Of a stretch of DNA of 64,000 nt, positions 42,441 through 55,922 are shown piece by piece; within the stretch, counting starts at the first letter, position 1, and each line of letters opens with the position of its first letter. The notes beneath the pieces are model-generated. The model made no database searches, was not told the origin of the DNA, and was given only the letters and a program-made list of their open reading frames with translations. This DNA is from Primula veris (taxonomy: Eukaryota; Streptophyta; Magnoliopsida; Ericales; Primulaceae), in assembly GCA_963682055.1 (NCBI GenBank), contig OY821749.1, positions 20,224,631-20,288,630 of the forward strand. The letters are read 5' to 3'. Both the position numbers and the translations under genes were made by a program.

Positions 42441-45400
42441 TTAAAAGGCTTTGCTAGGGTCAGCAAGTCGTGGATATACCGAACTACTACTAGGGCTATT
42501 TTGGTAAAAGAGCTCAGCCTCTGGAAAGGAATTATTTCTCGGCACATCAAGTAAAATATCTTCGTCTGAATTTTCCGCCATAAATTGGAATGTGTCCACC
42601 ATGGGGAATAGGCTTCTTGGTGTAAATAACGAGCAGCTATTTTCTAGGAAGTTATTGAAACTGGGACTTTTATTCATCATCGTCTTCGTCCCTGAGATAA
42701 AAAAAATTTGATCAATATAAATATTTAATGCAAAAAACCCGCATTTGCTTCTTCAGTTTGAATATACAAGATATTTTGTTCATTTTCTCTTGAATTTTAA
42801 TTCCACCTTTAGATTTAAAGGAAAGTTGCAGTTTTTAGTCCTGATTTCTTAATTGGGTAACAAAAATTTCAAGTCTTGCACAAGTCCCAGGTCCAGATCT
42901 TTTCAGTCCCACGCGACTGTCTTTGGTGTATATTTAACTTTGAGCAATCACAAGACCACTTTATTATAATAGTTCCTAACTTCCACTTAGTCCCATGTTG
43001 TTCTCAAATTTCTCGGTTTAGTATACTTGGTCCATTTACTCCAACTTTATTCTCAAATTTTGCTTATGTATGTGGCTTAATAGATACGCACGCACAGACT
43101 ATTTGCGAGGAAATCCTATCACTCTTACTTTTTTTTTTTTTGATGCTTATTATATTCGACCTTGAATACAAGGAATCCTCTAAACATATGGTTGGTTCAC
43201 GTAATTTCTTTATGCATATGAAAAGCCAACAGTACACTAATGATCAAACTAATTAAAATCACACAGATTCATGATTAAAGCGTTGCTCGGTTGCTCCTAC
43301 ATGTATGAAGCTAACCTGAACCAATTCGAAAGTGGCTATCACGCGATTTCTTTGCGTTTGTTGAAGAACCATATGCAAGCAATTTAGCTCTTTCTCGAGA
43401 ACCAAATCCATTCTTGCTACCTTCGTCTTCTTTATCCTATAACCGAAACACAATAGCATTGATACAAACATATATACCAATTAATGAACTTAACTAATTA
43501 TGAAGGATATATATACCTTGAGAATGCTATATCGTTCAACCCAAGCTGATTTTGTAAAACCAGTCAATGCAAGCATCTTAAGTTTCTCGCATTCTTTAGC
43601 TTTCACACCAGAGAAAGACAAGTCCAAAACTCCTTCTGAAAGAAGTTTCTGGAAAGAAAGTAAATCCTCCTCAAACTCAGGACTAGTGAACATGCTTTCA
43701 AGGCTGTAAAACAAATGAGAAACATTAAAAAAAAGGAATATAAAAACTCATTATGATTGCCTAATTATCTCTCAAAACTTGAATATGGTGCCTTGTTTTT
43801 TTTTTGAAAATATATATGGTGCCTTGTTGAAATGATCTATGCTGGTTTATAAATAGTATTTTGTACTAATGCTTTCAATGCATTACTATTATTATAACAG
43901 AAGTAAATCTACCCGTGCACAAAATGGATAACCCCCATAGGGCTTTTTTGGTTGCAGTTTTCAAGCAAATAAGCTTGGGTTTCTTTAGGAGAGAAAAAAG
44001 TTGGGTGTTCACTGCAAGAAGCTTTTAGCTACTTTGGGACAAAAGAATTTTTTCAGGCTGAACAGCCATATGTGGTCCATCTTTTGGAAAAAAAAACCCG
44101 GAAGACTGAACTTAAAAAATGCAACCAAACAAGGTCATAAACTGTCGTCTTAGAACTTTTTTCAGCAAGGACCTCAAACTGTTGCTTGATTATAATTTTA
44201 ATTGTGAGAAAATATGTTGATCTATTTACATCACTAACACTTTCAATTTCAAAAGCCTATGCCAAGACAGCCGTCAACCTTGAATTAACTGGCAACTGTT
44301 TAATTAAGTTCGAGAGTTGAAAGTGATGTTTTGACCATATAATTTTTGCGCAGAGGCCTAAAGGACTGCAAATACTGTAAAGACAATCTTCAAGTAGAAC
44401 GTAAGATTCTTAGCATGTAATTATTTCATTTAGACCCAGGTCCAGAATAACTGTCAAAAGGGATGATAGTTTCGCCACTGTATACTAGATCTCCACCGTC
44501 ATACAATAGACTGACTACTAAAAAAAAAACTTCTTTTTCAGAATCTGATTCCCAAAATAAATGAGTTAGATAAAAACCTGAAAGGAAGTGTAGCAATATC
44601 AAAATCCGGAAGAAGTTGCAGCAACTGTTTCTGCTCTTCGTTCGACACATGACTTGCAAAGACCTCATAATTTATAATTTCCTGCAAATTAATTTAAGTG
44701 CTTAAACTATATTTCCTTTTATTTTTTATTTTTATTTTCTGGGGGTAGTTTTCTGTTAAAGATAACCCTAAAAAGTTTGAAACAGACAGGTTTACAATAC
44801 TTATTTTTCCTCTGGATCAACATCATAAGATGATACATTTGCACGAGCAGGGGTTTAAGAATAAGATGCTTACTTTAAGATCTATTGGACACAGCGGTGA
44901 GTTATGACCTTCTAGAATCAGTTGCATTTCATGCTCATCCTTGTCCCTGCAATTTCAATGTGAAAATGGAACAAAGGAATGGTCAGGCGAAACCAGTGAA
45001 GTAGCAAATCCTCTTTTTTCTCAAGTTAGAAAACAAATTACCATGATAGTTAAAAGAATTCAAGCTTCCAAATTTTTCTTAGCTTTTACAAGTTTTCTTA
45101 ATAAAAACTCATTTACATTTAAGTATGTGAAGTTTCAACCACCAATAAACAAAGCCCAGCATGAGAAGTACTATGAAAAGCCGATATCACTATTGATGCA
45201 TATATAACAACAATCAGTATAGACTTTTTTTTTTCGTTGTGGAATTCATATACAAATAGGTTAAACTAAAAAAATACAAGTAAAAGGAAAATGTAACCTA
45301 CCCATTATAAAGGTTATCACGTTGCATCCCAAACCCAAATGGCTTTTCAGTATTCTCTATCACAACCTTATTAACATGTGAAAAAAATGTAGGTGAATTG

Positions 45401-47841
45401 TGTATATTCTCAACCGAAATAGAGCTAGCTTCAGATTCCTCTTCTTGAGCTATAGAACTTGGGTGTCTAATAAGAACACTCCCGTGGCCTATTTCAACAG
45501 ATACCATTGGTAATTCACTGTCGAAAAGCAAATCTTCATCTGAAGATCCAGAGAAAAGAGAATACTGTTGTTCATGTAATATAGTATATAAGTCTTTTGT
45601 AAGCTTCTCCACTTGAGATTGATTTGGTCTATCAATACAAGTTCGTTTCCTTGAAGGTACTGTTTGGTCCCACACAACTGATTGAGCCGGACCTAAAAAG
45701 GAAAAAGTAAAACTCTTTTAGACGAAAAAAATCATCAGCTATAGAGTGCCAACGTCACAAATCTTCAGTAAAGTGGTCAATCATATTAGTGGCAAATTTC
45801 ACTAATCTCCTAAGGTTTGGCCCATACAAACAAATGTTGTTGGTGATAATCAATATTCGAAAACCCGTATAACATAGTAAAAATCTTGTAAATGAGTATG
45901 TAATTAGGAGTAATAAACGCACCTGTTAAATTGCTTACATCTACACTGCCATACTGCACAAAGCTCTCCGAGCCATTTGATACAACAGACCCAGAACTTG
46001 ATCTATTACTCATATCATTTTCCATAATCTTAACCAAACCATTGTTGTAACTAGGAGAGATCTTTTTGAAAACTGACTTTTCATTGTTTTGCTTTCTCTT
46101 CAAAACAACCTTTGGTTCCTTGGGCTTAATAGAAATAATCTTTGCTCTTGGGATTTTGTAAGCTTCATATTCATCTGGTTCGGCCCGAGAATGAAGAGGG
46201 GTGTAGTTTACAAGTGATCCTTTTGTTCTCCACCGAGAGCCGCACGCATTGCACAATATAGGCTTCTCTGGTGGCCCATTACGCCATAGAGGTGTGCCTG
46301 TAGATACATATACTTTTATCAACATTACGGAGATGAAAATAGAAAAGTAGTAGACAAATTATTGTACTACTTGGGAAGAGGTTTGAAATTGAACTGATTC
46401 GGACACATACAAACATAATAGATCATCAAATAAGTGTAACAGAAGTACGATAATTTGGCTTCATTTGGTTGCAGCATTTAAGCTCAATTTTGATTTTTAC
46501 TTGAATGTTGGACTGTGTTTAGATGATCAGATAAAAACTTGAGCTTATCCTGCTTTTTTGCCTGAAAAAGATAGAAGTTTTAAGCTGGATGAAGCTAGTT
46601 TTTCCAGATGGTATAGCCTATATGCTTAAAATCTGCAAGCAAACAAGCCTTTATAATGACAAACAATGGTCTGATCCTAGGACAAAAACAAGGTGATGTT
46701 ACAAGAAAAACGCTTTAAGTTTATGAATTTCAAAACGACAAGGATTGCGAGTTGATAATCAAGGCAATGCTATGCATACACAAAAGATACAAAGAATTTA
46801 ATCTAATAGGAAATTAATGCAGTGATTCAAGTTTTGCATACAAAGAATTCGAACTTTCGAAGTCATGTCCGCACACCAGTCTAACTTCGTGTGTACAGGT
46901 GACCGAACCTACTTATGACCTCAAAACAACCAACACAAGATGCAGCTGAAATGAATACTGATGTCTTCTAGCAGTTCAAAACAATTAAATAAATTGTTAA
47001 AGACATAATCTTTAGGGAAGACTATCAGAATGCAAGTTTTTTAGAAGATGAAACTACCAGACCATAGATTACTCCGAAATATTTACAGTTGTTCAAGCTC
47101 TGATAGAAAAAAAAAGAGACAATGGCACAAAGGCTAGAAAGTTCAATCTTTTACTCAGCAAAATCAGGTCTAAATAGGAAATTTTGCAAAAAATGTAGCA
47201 TGGTTGACAAATTGTATACGGAAAATACGACGATTATGACTAAAAATAGGTTCTTTTCAATTTCTTGGTTGGGACTGGGAATTGTTTGGTCATCAACATG
47301 GTAGTTACTGTTTAAAGCAATTGAGAATTACAATTTCAAGCAAGAAACCAGAAAACAAAATTTGGTTTAACTTGGGGCTTGTTCGGCTGCTGTATTAAAG
47401 CAAATTTAATCCTTATTTGAGGTAGACGGGAAAATCGGTTCCTTAAGCTTACAATTTCTTAAACTTCTAAGGTACAAAAACCTTCTTAAGCTAGCCCAAA
47501 AATGAAGTGCACTTAGGAGCAAAAAAAGAGAATGAGCTCAAAAGCTGCACCCAAACAAGCTAATTTTCAAGAAATGCCAATAAAAAACAATAGGTGCATA
47601 CTATCAAGAAAGTATTGCGATTCCAAAAGTTTCAGGTATGAGCTTTATTAAGTACTCAAGAACACACAAAAGAACTAAAAATATGAAGATAACAGAAAAT
47701 TCTACACTGGAACACAGCTTATTTCTTTTTCTCTTTGACAAATTAGAATAAAACATTTACTAAAACTTGAAAAAATTGAAGAAAATAACAAAAAAACTCA
47801 CTTGTAACACCACAATGATAGCAAGGTCCATGCTTGCCCAT
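42441..47841 (-). CDS. GATA26: GATA transcription factor 26-like protein, eight exons
   Basis: Minus-strand exons: 47841-47802, 46297-45923, 45692-45302, 44946-44874, 44681-44578, 43703-43517, 43436-43316 and 42691-42441. All have GT-AG ends and phases that join cleanly into 513 residues, close to Arabidopsis GATA26. Residues 7-31 form a GATA zinc finger, C-X2-C-X18-C-X2-C (CYHC...CNAC). A basic linker with RKRTC follows. Residues about 268-360 form an ASXH/DEUBAD-like domain ([19 protein letters not shown], then [17 protein letters not shown]), as in GATA26/27 plants. It should bind GATA DNA motifs in the nucleus; the ASXH part suggests a chromatin link. No break is seen. Introns 1 and 5 carry MITEs. 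Paralog GATA27 cannot be excluded. Confidence 0.9.
43947..44137. mobile_element. hAT-like MITE in GATA intron 5
   Basis: Termini GGGCTTTTTTGGTTGCAG and ATGCAACCAAACAAGGTC. Same family as the element at 34103-34296. Confidence 0.6.
46456..46656. mobile_element. hAT-like MITE in GATA intron 1
   Basis: Termini GGCTTCATTTGGTTGCAG and CTGCAAGCAAACAAGCC with an AAGCT-rich interior. Same family as 34103-34296. Confidence 0.6.
47377..47563. mobile_element. hAT-like MITE in GATA intron 1, second copy
   Basis: Termini GGGGCTTGTTCGGCTGCTG and AGCTGCACCCAAACAAGC. More diverged at the left end than its relatives. Confidence 0.55.
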
Positions 47842-48260
47842 ATCTACAATTTCTATAAAAAAAAAAAATCTAATAATAACAATAATTGCCAATGAGAAAA
47901 CAATGAAAAAAGGAGCAAAATAGAGTTGCAAAGGTACTCTCCAAAGAAAAATCAACAAATTTGAGAAAAAAACAATAATTTACAACCCTCTTGTAGAAAA
48001 GTTTGTTTCTTTAATAAGAAAAACCCAAGAAACCCATAAAAAGTTATTAGTTAAAAAAACTGAAAAAAGAAGAAGCAAGAAAAAATGAAGAGAGTGAATT
48101 AGAAAATTCTCAGTTGAGTCTTTCAAGAATTCAATGGGAATAATGAAGAAAGATTGAAGAATTCTAATAATGGTTGGGAAGAAAAGGTTAAATGGGAAAA
48201 AAGGTTGGGTTTGTGAATAAAACTTTTCTTGTATGTATGTAATGTATATGAAGTAAATGT
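47842..48260 (-). promoter_or_regulatory. Leader and promoter region of the GATA gene
   Basis: A pyrimidine-rich leader on the minus strand (TTCTTC, CTTCTTTTTTC words) precedes the ATG at 47841. The transcription start is not fixed by a clear TATA box. Confidence 0.3.
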
Positions 48261-51200
48261 TTCAGCTTTGTATTACTTTATTGGTTTGATGTTATTCAAC
48301 TTTTCCATCTCTTTCTTCCCACTGTTTATTTGTTTTTAAATTTTTTAAATACATTTTTCAAATGTTGGAGTTAATGGGAAGAAGAATATATTACTTGCAC
48401 ATTTTTGAATATGGACTTTTATGCTAAACACATCATCCCCACAAAACCAAATGACAAATACTATGGAAATAGTAATAATTTGTGGTTTGGGATAAAAACA
48501 AAAAAACTTTGGTCATGTAAATAAAAGAAAGCAAGAGACTTGAAAACAAGAAATATGGAAATTTCTAGACCTCTTTTTTCTTTTTGAAATGTTATATAAG
48601 TACATCATCCATAAGGTTTGGAATAATACAAGAATCCACCTCATTTCCAGGACATTACACTTATTGTCTTTCGATTTTAACATAAAGATTAAAGAAGAGC
48701 CCGAAGTGAGGCTGGTGAACTATTTCTCTAACGCCTTTTCTTTTAACGTAAAAAAAATAAAGAAGATTGCAATAAATAATTATCATTTTTGGTCAATTTC
48801 CTTAAACATGATATATTCCGTGTGTAATTTGTTTCACATACTCCCATTTGATATAAACATGGAAATCTTATATATTCACTTTACAGTTTACTTTTGCTAA
48901 TACTTGAAGGTTAAAAACTTAGAATGACTTGTCAGCATTTTATTTAGGACCGAGGGTCATTTTTTACATCAAATTCAAAATATTTATGTGCATGTTATCT
49001 TGTTGATAATTGCATTTTTGTGTATAACTTGAGATTTTAATAACTAAAGTCACATGGCTTAAATATTTGTTTGTCACAATACACATTTATCCGTAAACTA
49101 GATTAAATGGAACTTTCATGTCGGTCCCACTTATATAACTATTTTTGTAACAAAACTTTGTCTTTCAGTTAAAACCTACTATGATGACGAGGCTTTAGCC
49201 AATCGCCAAAACTCATATTTCTTCTTAATTTTATTTCGCTATATCCTTGAGTGAATAAAAACGGTTACCTTATCCATTTAAATATTGCCAATGAAGTTGC
49301 CTATAGACAATTCAGGTTAAGAGTTAAATAAGTTAAACGAAATTCAATTCTCATTAATTTAAACTTGAATTTTCTGTACGCGTTTTGTGATTTTCTGGAT
49401 GATAATGTTGAAAATGGACTTCTTGCATATCGTGAGGAATGAGGATTATATTTATGTGTATAGTCAAATTGCCCCTATTCTACGTCATAAATTGGGGAGT
49501 ATCTATTACTATTACTGTATTACTTATGGCTTAAGATTTTGTTTTTGTTTGATACTCAGATTTCTAATAGTATCCTATTTGGTTCTCATAGTACAATTGT
49601 CACAAGTTAGATTCTCGGTAGTCAGTACCCGAAAATATACTTTCAGAAATGTCATTTTTAAAACAATTATCATATATTTTTCCTTTTCTTGGTAAGAATA
49701 TTTCACATTTTGCACTTGTTTCTGTTTGGGAACCCTGTTTGGGCAACTTAACAAGTAGTAGCAACCAGAATTGAAGAAAGGTTTTTTCTTTTTTTTGTAT
49801 TCAGTAATCTAGAACCCAAAGTATGCCACATTATCAAGGTATCAACATGAACACGTTTGGTTAAGTGCCATGGTTAAAAAGGTCCGTGCGTAATCATCAT
49901 TTTTCATATGTAAGTATTTTATATCCAATAGTGAGGAAATCTTCATTTTTATGAAGATGTTATTCGTCTTAATCATATGCCAATACATCACTGGGAGTAT
50001 TCTTCTAGCTACCCCACTATATATCCTTATCGTCCTTATGGGAAATCGAAAACCGACGTCTCCTTTCGATAGGTTTTGCCATTTCGGAAAAAGTAAAAAA
50101 GAACATATACCATATGATGGCGCTTATGTTCATATAAAATGTATTTATTAGTATTATTTTTAATTATATAGTAACTTCTATATTTACACCAGATCAAACT
50201 CAACAGGTAAAATTTAAAGTGATGTAACAATAATCAATTAAAAAAACTACTCATCTCTTTAATACAAGATTAAATAGTATAAATGAGAACTCTTTATTTC
50301 ACTTTTGGGTTTAAAATGAAAATGCACAAAAAGTATTTTGAGTCTTGGGAGGGTGCAGTAAAAAGGTTCCACAACAATTTATCTACATTATCTGTCATAT
50401 GTTCCTATTGGTTTCTTTCATAATCGTATATATATGATGTATCCAATGTAGAAAGACACCTGTCCTTAGAGACATAAGGAATCATAATTGATAAATGTTC
50501 CAAATTTGGCCGGCTATAAAACCAAAGAATTAGTTGGTTTTCACGTATTGATTTGGTTTGGATATGATTAATATATAAGTAGTATTTTTCTAGACTATAT
50601 TTGATAATGGGTCTAAAGAGGCCGAAAGTCATGGCTAAGTAACATGACCATGACTTGCACTCTTATTATTTTTGCTTTAGCTTGCATCACATGCTCTTCT
50701 TTTTCCACCCAACTTGTTTTAAACTCATCTTTAGCCGTCCATATTACGTTTAGTCTTAATCACCGGTCCAAATCTGATAGTTCTGACCATCCGATTAGAA
50801 TTACTGTAGTTTGCTTAACATCAAAGTAAAAATACATACATATATTAGTGCTCAAAGACAAACTTACCGGCAGTTATCAATGGATATATGCAAGTTCACA
50901 ATATAGGCTTTTTTTTTTAATAAAAAATGGTGAATTGCTTTCGATTTTTACACAGTTCCGATAGAAACTATACATGTGGAGGAGTCTAAAAGAAGTTACG
51001 ACCCCCTCCGTTTGATAAAAAAAAATATCAATAGATATTTACCATGTTTTTACTAAATGATTGCGCATTAATCCATTTTCTGCCTCTATAGTATAAATGT
51101 ATAATAACAAAAATGTACATGATAGAAATTAGGCATCATGTGTGGATGCATATATCAGGTCTTTTGCAAGATCTTATATAGAGATCATAATAGACTAATT

Positions 51201-51420
51201 ATATTAACCCTTCATGTTAATTTTGAAGCAAGGGTAAAGTCGGTAACTAGACGGGGTTTCAAATCATTAATTTTTACACAATATACTAAAATGCAAGTCA
51301 AAAAAAAATAAAAAAAAGTTACAATTTCAAAGCTGATGGGGTGCCCTGGTCTCGATAGTCATCCCTTAGCTTCCGCTCTAATTTTGAGTAGGTCCTTAAT
51401 AAGCTGACTATATATATATA
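48261..51420. other. Intergenic DNA
   Basis: No gene, RNA gene or strong repeat is supported. Short open frames at 48589, 49387, 49951 and 50644 have no domain and an intergenic base composition. Confidence 0.5.
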
Positions 51421-51424
51421 TATA

Positions 51425-51720
51425 CTAGTAATCGTGCCCCACGCGTTGCGTGTGTGACGCGTAATGCAATTAAAATATAAAAAATAAGTGTAGTTATGAT
51501 ACAAATACGTGGATAATACAAAAAAAAATAGTATAAGACTTAAAAGAATGTTTGGTTGTTAAAGAGGGACACATAGTGTTATTAGTTTTTATTTTATTTT
51601 TATTTTTTTATATGAGGATGGTATTATTGTAATTAATAAAACAATATAGGGGTATTTTTGGAAAAAATGGGCAAAATTGAGCAGCCTCAATTCTCTTGGG
51701 TTGGCTTATTATAATAAAAT
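51425..51720 (-). mobile_element. Helitron-like 3' end
   Basis: Read on the minus strand, the sequence ends in a GC-rich hairpin-prone stretch (CACGCAACGCGTGGGGCACG) followed by ATTACTAG and then T, as in Helitron 3' termini (hairpin, then CTAG before host T). The adjoining ~290 bp align with the opposite-strand sequence at 59385-59660. The 5' end of the element was not identified. Confidence 0.5.
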
Positions 51721-53010
51721 GATATTAGATACAATTTTTAAATATTGGATATACACATGTACATCTAAATCTCCCAATACAATAATTGAACTCTTTATAA
51801 TAAAATTTAAAGAGCCAATACAAGAAATAGTTACATCCACTGATCACAACAAAATAATTACTTTATTAAAAAAAAAATTCGAAAATGTTTAACTTGACAT
51901 GTGGTCAAAATTCTTGGTAATTCGTTTTCTCAAACCAATTAAGGACCAATTTTATCAACAAATAATAATTTTGACTTAACGAGATTAAAGTACATTTCAT
52001 TTGTTTTCTTTTTACCAAAATTAGCTCCAGTTAAAACTATTAAAATATAAATCACCTGCCGACTTTAAATTCAGCACATATACAGCTCCAAAGCACCAGT
52101 TTTTGCAACTTGATAAGAAAATACCAAATGAATGGTTTTATTGAGAATTAATTGTAGTATTGGAATTTCGTGAAAAGGAAATAATTGGGATGATCCGTTA
52201 GTGAAATTTCATGTTCATGCCACGTAATATGCACCATTTCTTAATGTGGGTTCCAGTAATAATAGTATAAGAGCTGTTGGAAGTTCATAAGTGGATTAAT
52301 GATTTCTTTATTTGTTATAGTAGTTGTGTTAGTGTTATGCGTGTTTATTATATCCCTATTCAGACCTTTCAATACATAACTTGTGCACCAAAGAAAAAGG
52401 TTGCGACGTCTACGATGAAAACAAAAAAAAAATTGAGTGAATTTTAGCAGTAACACTTTGAAATTCTCATCTAATGAGTGAGATGCCCCTCTCAAAATTA
52501 ATTTTTTTCTTCAATTGTTAAAATCAAAAATCGGGTGGTTAAAATAGTATTACTTTCAAAGTTTTTGGATAAAAGTTGTTCAATTTTCTATGTTAAGGAC
52601 AATGGCAGCTGTCCAACTAACTATTGAGTACTTAATTGTAATTTGATAGATTCTCAAATTGGATCTCCATTTTGTGTAGTTATTGAGTTGTAGTATAAAA
52701 TTTTCAGTCACCTTCACAATAGATTAAAAAATAAATTGTTAGATGATACTTTTTTAATAACTAATTTAATTTTTTAATTTTTATTATATATTAGACAAAT
52801 TATAATTTAATAAATTAAAAATAAATTTACAAACACAATAAAAACTCAAATAAAAATATAGAACTCTGGTATATACTATCCTAAATTTAAATATTAATCA
52901 AAATTTTTTAAAAAATAACAATTAAATATTTATTTTTAAAAACGAGAATTTGTGCGTTTGATCTAACACCAAAGAAGAACCCTCTCAAATTCATCAACAC
53001 AGTCCGTTCG
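51721..53010. other. Intergenic DNA, possible body of the Helitron-like element
   Basis: No gene seen. A reverse-orientation copy of the dispersed 88-bp repeat family lies near 52830-52930. Confidence 0.35.
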
Positions 53011-53012
53011 CA

Positions 53013-53490
53013 GTCATTGTTTGGAACTATGCCATTTGGACTTCGAAAATTATCAGTTTAGTCTTATAAATATAAAAAAAATTTTGAAAGTTGAAGGTAC
53101 ACATGCTTTACTCCAAGTATATATTGATTCGACAAGTTTCTGCCTTTAATTCAGCAAACGGTGAGGATGGGGGAAGGGAGAGGCGAACGATGGAGAAGGA
53201 GGGACCTTTAATTTGGCAACCAGGGATGGGGGAAGGGAGAGGCGGAAGATGGAGGAGGAGGGACCTTTAATTCACAAGAGAGGTGGCAGTGAACCCTACT
53301 ATAAAAAGGTCTGCAATTTTGTTCCTAAAAATTTGGACGAAGAAAATGACTGCAATTATTATTAATTAGTCATGCCTAAAATAATTGCCTTCTAAAACAT
53401 GTGTACCTTCAACTTTCATTTTTTTTTTATATTTATAAGACTAAACTGATAGTTTTCAAGTCCAAATAGCATAGTTCCAAATAATGACTA
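53013..53490. repeat. Inverted-repeat element with GC-rich tandem core
   Basis: About 100-bp terminal inverted repeats (53013-53113 and 53396-53490) share TTTGGAACTATGC.ATTTGGACTT and AAGTTGAAGGTACACATG. Inside, two ~58-bp direct repeats (about 53168-53222 and 53226-53278) built on GGATGGGGGAAGGGAGAGGC are strikingly G-rich for this region. Non-coding MITE/foldback type. Confidence 0.65.
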
Positions 53491-53838
53491 TGAGATTAAC
53501 GTTTTAAAAGCCAGAGCTACAATTATTTTCATGTTGATCACTTGGGACCGAAAAAGAAAAAATGTATGGACATTTATCGTGTAACTAAAAATTATAATAG
53601 ATTGCAATATTAATCCGTCTAGAGCTATGAGTCTTAAGGTTCGAGTCTTAGACCACGCGAAGGGAAGGCCTGTTAACACCACAATCAACCTCACAGTGTG
53701 CATTAATTCTTCCTCTATTAACACCATGTATTTACTTAACAAAAGGGAACACAAGTCTCATTAAACTAAAAGAGTTGCTGAAAAGATTTATTGCCACAAT
53801 TTTGATCCGAGAGCTCACGGATCCTCGTTTATCTTGCT

Positions 53839-55884
53839 TCAATCCCTTCTCTTCTTCTTCTTCTTCTCATTATTCTCTGCGTTCTTAAGCTGCAATACGA
53901 AGTTAAACAAACGTTTCCAGTAAGGATAATGACAAGATCTTTCTTGATAAAAATACAGCAACAATAAATTAGATACTTCAACAAAAGAGTGTGCTACAAA
54001 AACTCACCATGATGATAAGAATACGAACAAACACAGCGGCAAAATCAGTGAAAAGGGTAAGAGCGTGCTTCACATAGTCAAGATCCCCAAGGTGAGCCCT
54101 CTCAATTATCTCCTGGGTATCTACCACAATATAGCCCACAAACACCAAAAGTCCAAAGTATAACTGCAAAAAAACACATCTCATCAAAATAATGTGTCAA
54201 AATATAGTTAATATGTACGTTACCTAATTAGTCCGCCTATTCACAGGTTATAATTAAAGAACCTCAGGTCCAAAATCATGGGACCTGGAGACAACAACGA
54301 TCAGAACTCGAGAGTATATCATCTTCATAATCAATCTCAAATGTAAAAGGAGACAATAACTTGTACCATAGTACCAAAGAAATCTACCATGATACCATGG
54401 GCTTAACAGTTTAACAACAATCTAATCTTTTCAGAAAATGGACGATATACCTTCTAATTAGTCTCAAGTCTATATTTGATAAGAAAACCCAAATTTCGTT
54501 AACAAAGATTGTCCTCCATTGATCATTGGTAAAGATCATAAGATATCAAAAAAAAGAAAGTGATAAATAGACACATACCTCAAAGTTGAAGAGGGCTGCG
54601 GAACCTCCAAAAATGGAAGACGCAAAGTGCAACCAGAACAGGATTGAGACACCAGATGAGAGAAAACCACCTAGATAGAGATACTCCCTTCGCTTTGCCA
54701 ACATGGCAGCCACTGAGAAACAACCGAAGGCCACTCCACAACCCACAAAGGCACTCACCAGAATACTGCAATGAATCAAAGCACATCCACTTAAAGAGTT
54801 TTGAGGAGTTCAAAAAAAAGAAAGTGAACTAAAACTGCGACACATGCCAAGGTATTATGCACAGAAAAACAAAACTACAGAAAAGAAACAAGAAGTAAAC
54901 CATAGAAAGCCAAATAGATCCAAAAGGGTAGTAGATTCTCCCATGACATGGGAAAATCAACATTAAGTTGTCCAATATCTACGTCTCCAGAACAAATGTT
55001 TTAACAGTACTTCAATAATAAAAAGGCACAACCACCACCATATCAAACAAGACAAGAGAACGTCATAAGCTAATCATTAGTTTAAACACCTAGGCGCTTA
55101 TATGATTAGACACAGCAGGTATAGCAGAAGTAGCACAGATGATACCTATAAACTAGATGGGCATAACAAAATCTCAACACAAAAAATAGTCCCGATAGAA
55201 GGCATTCAAGCAACTGCAACAACACATTTGGTTTTAGAGGTCAAGAAAAGTAAAGAAGTACTAAACATTTACACAATGGCAAAGCAATCAACAAAGCCAA
55301 CTTGATATCAACTACGTCAAATGACTTGTTAGGAAAAGAAATACAAATTCTAACACAAGGACATAAGCATGCTTCCATTCTAATTTTTAGAAATGCCTTT
55401 CTTTATAAAATATTTTCTTGACCACCCTTTACTTCAAATTCAAATAAATAAATTAAGATGATTATCTTTAAACTTGATAGATAAAAAGATAAAAGGCTGC
55501 ATAACGGGAGAAAAAGAAAACTAAAGTTATCGAACTTTTTTTTTTGGTTTTATTTTCAATGAAATTGGGATGTTTGATGAAGAATATCTATGGAATACGA
55601 GGCTGAAAACTGGGAGAGATGAAGAGTTACACGGAGAGAGAGAGAGACAATGTGAGATGCTAAATATTTAATATAATTTGGCAGTTGCAGCTTCTCAGAG
55701 TTACATGGGACCAAATGTACGGTCCTGTATCTCGACCACATACTTTCTCGTTTGGTAACAGAATTTCAAGAAGCAAGTGCCAAAAAGTGACTTCAACAGT
55801 TACTAAGCTTTCATATCAGTATCATAAAATTCAGCACCCATGCTCATTAAATCTGACAAAACAGGAAAACTGGAAGCAGCAAGA

Positions 55885-55922
<38 letters not shown>

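Noticed and set aside
48589..51892. Short intergenic ORFs (48589, 49387, 49951, 50644, 51677)
   Set aside because: No recognisable domain, frequent non-ATG starts, base composition of intergenic DNA.
53600..53700. Possible tRNA or SINE (GGTTCGAGTC box-B-like word)
   Set aside because: No A box at proper spacing and no cloverleaf could be folded.
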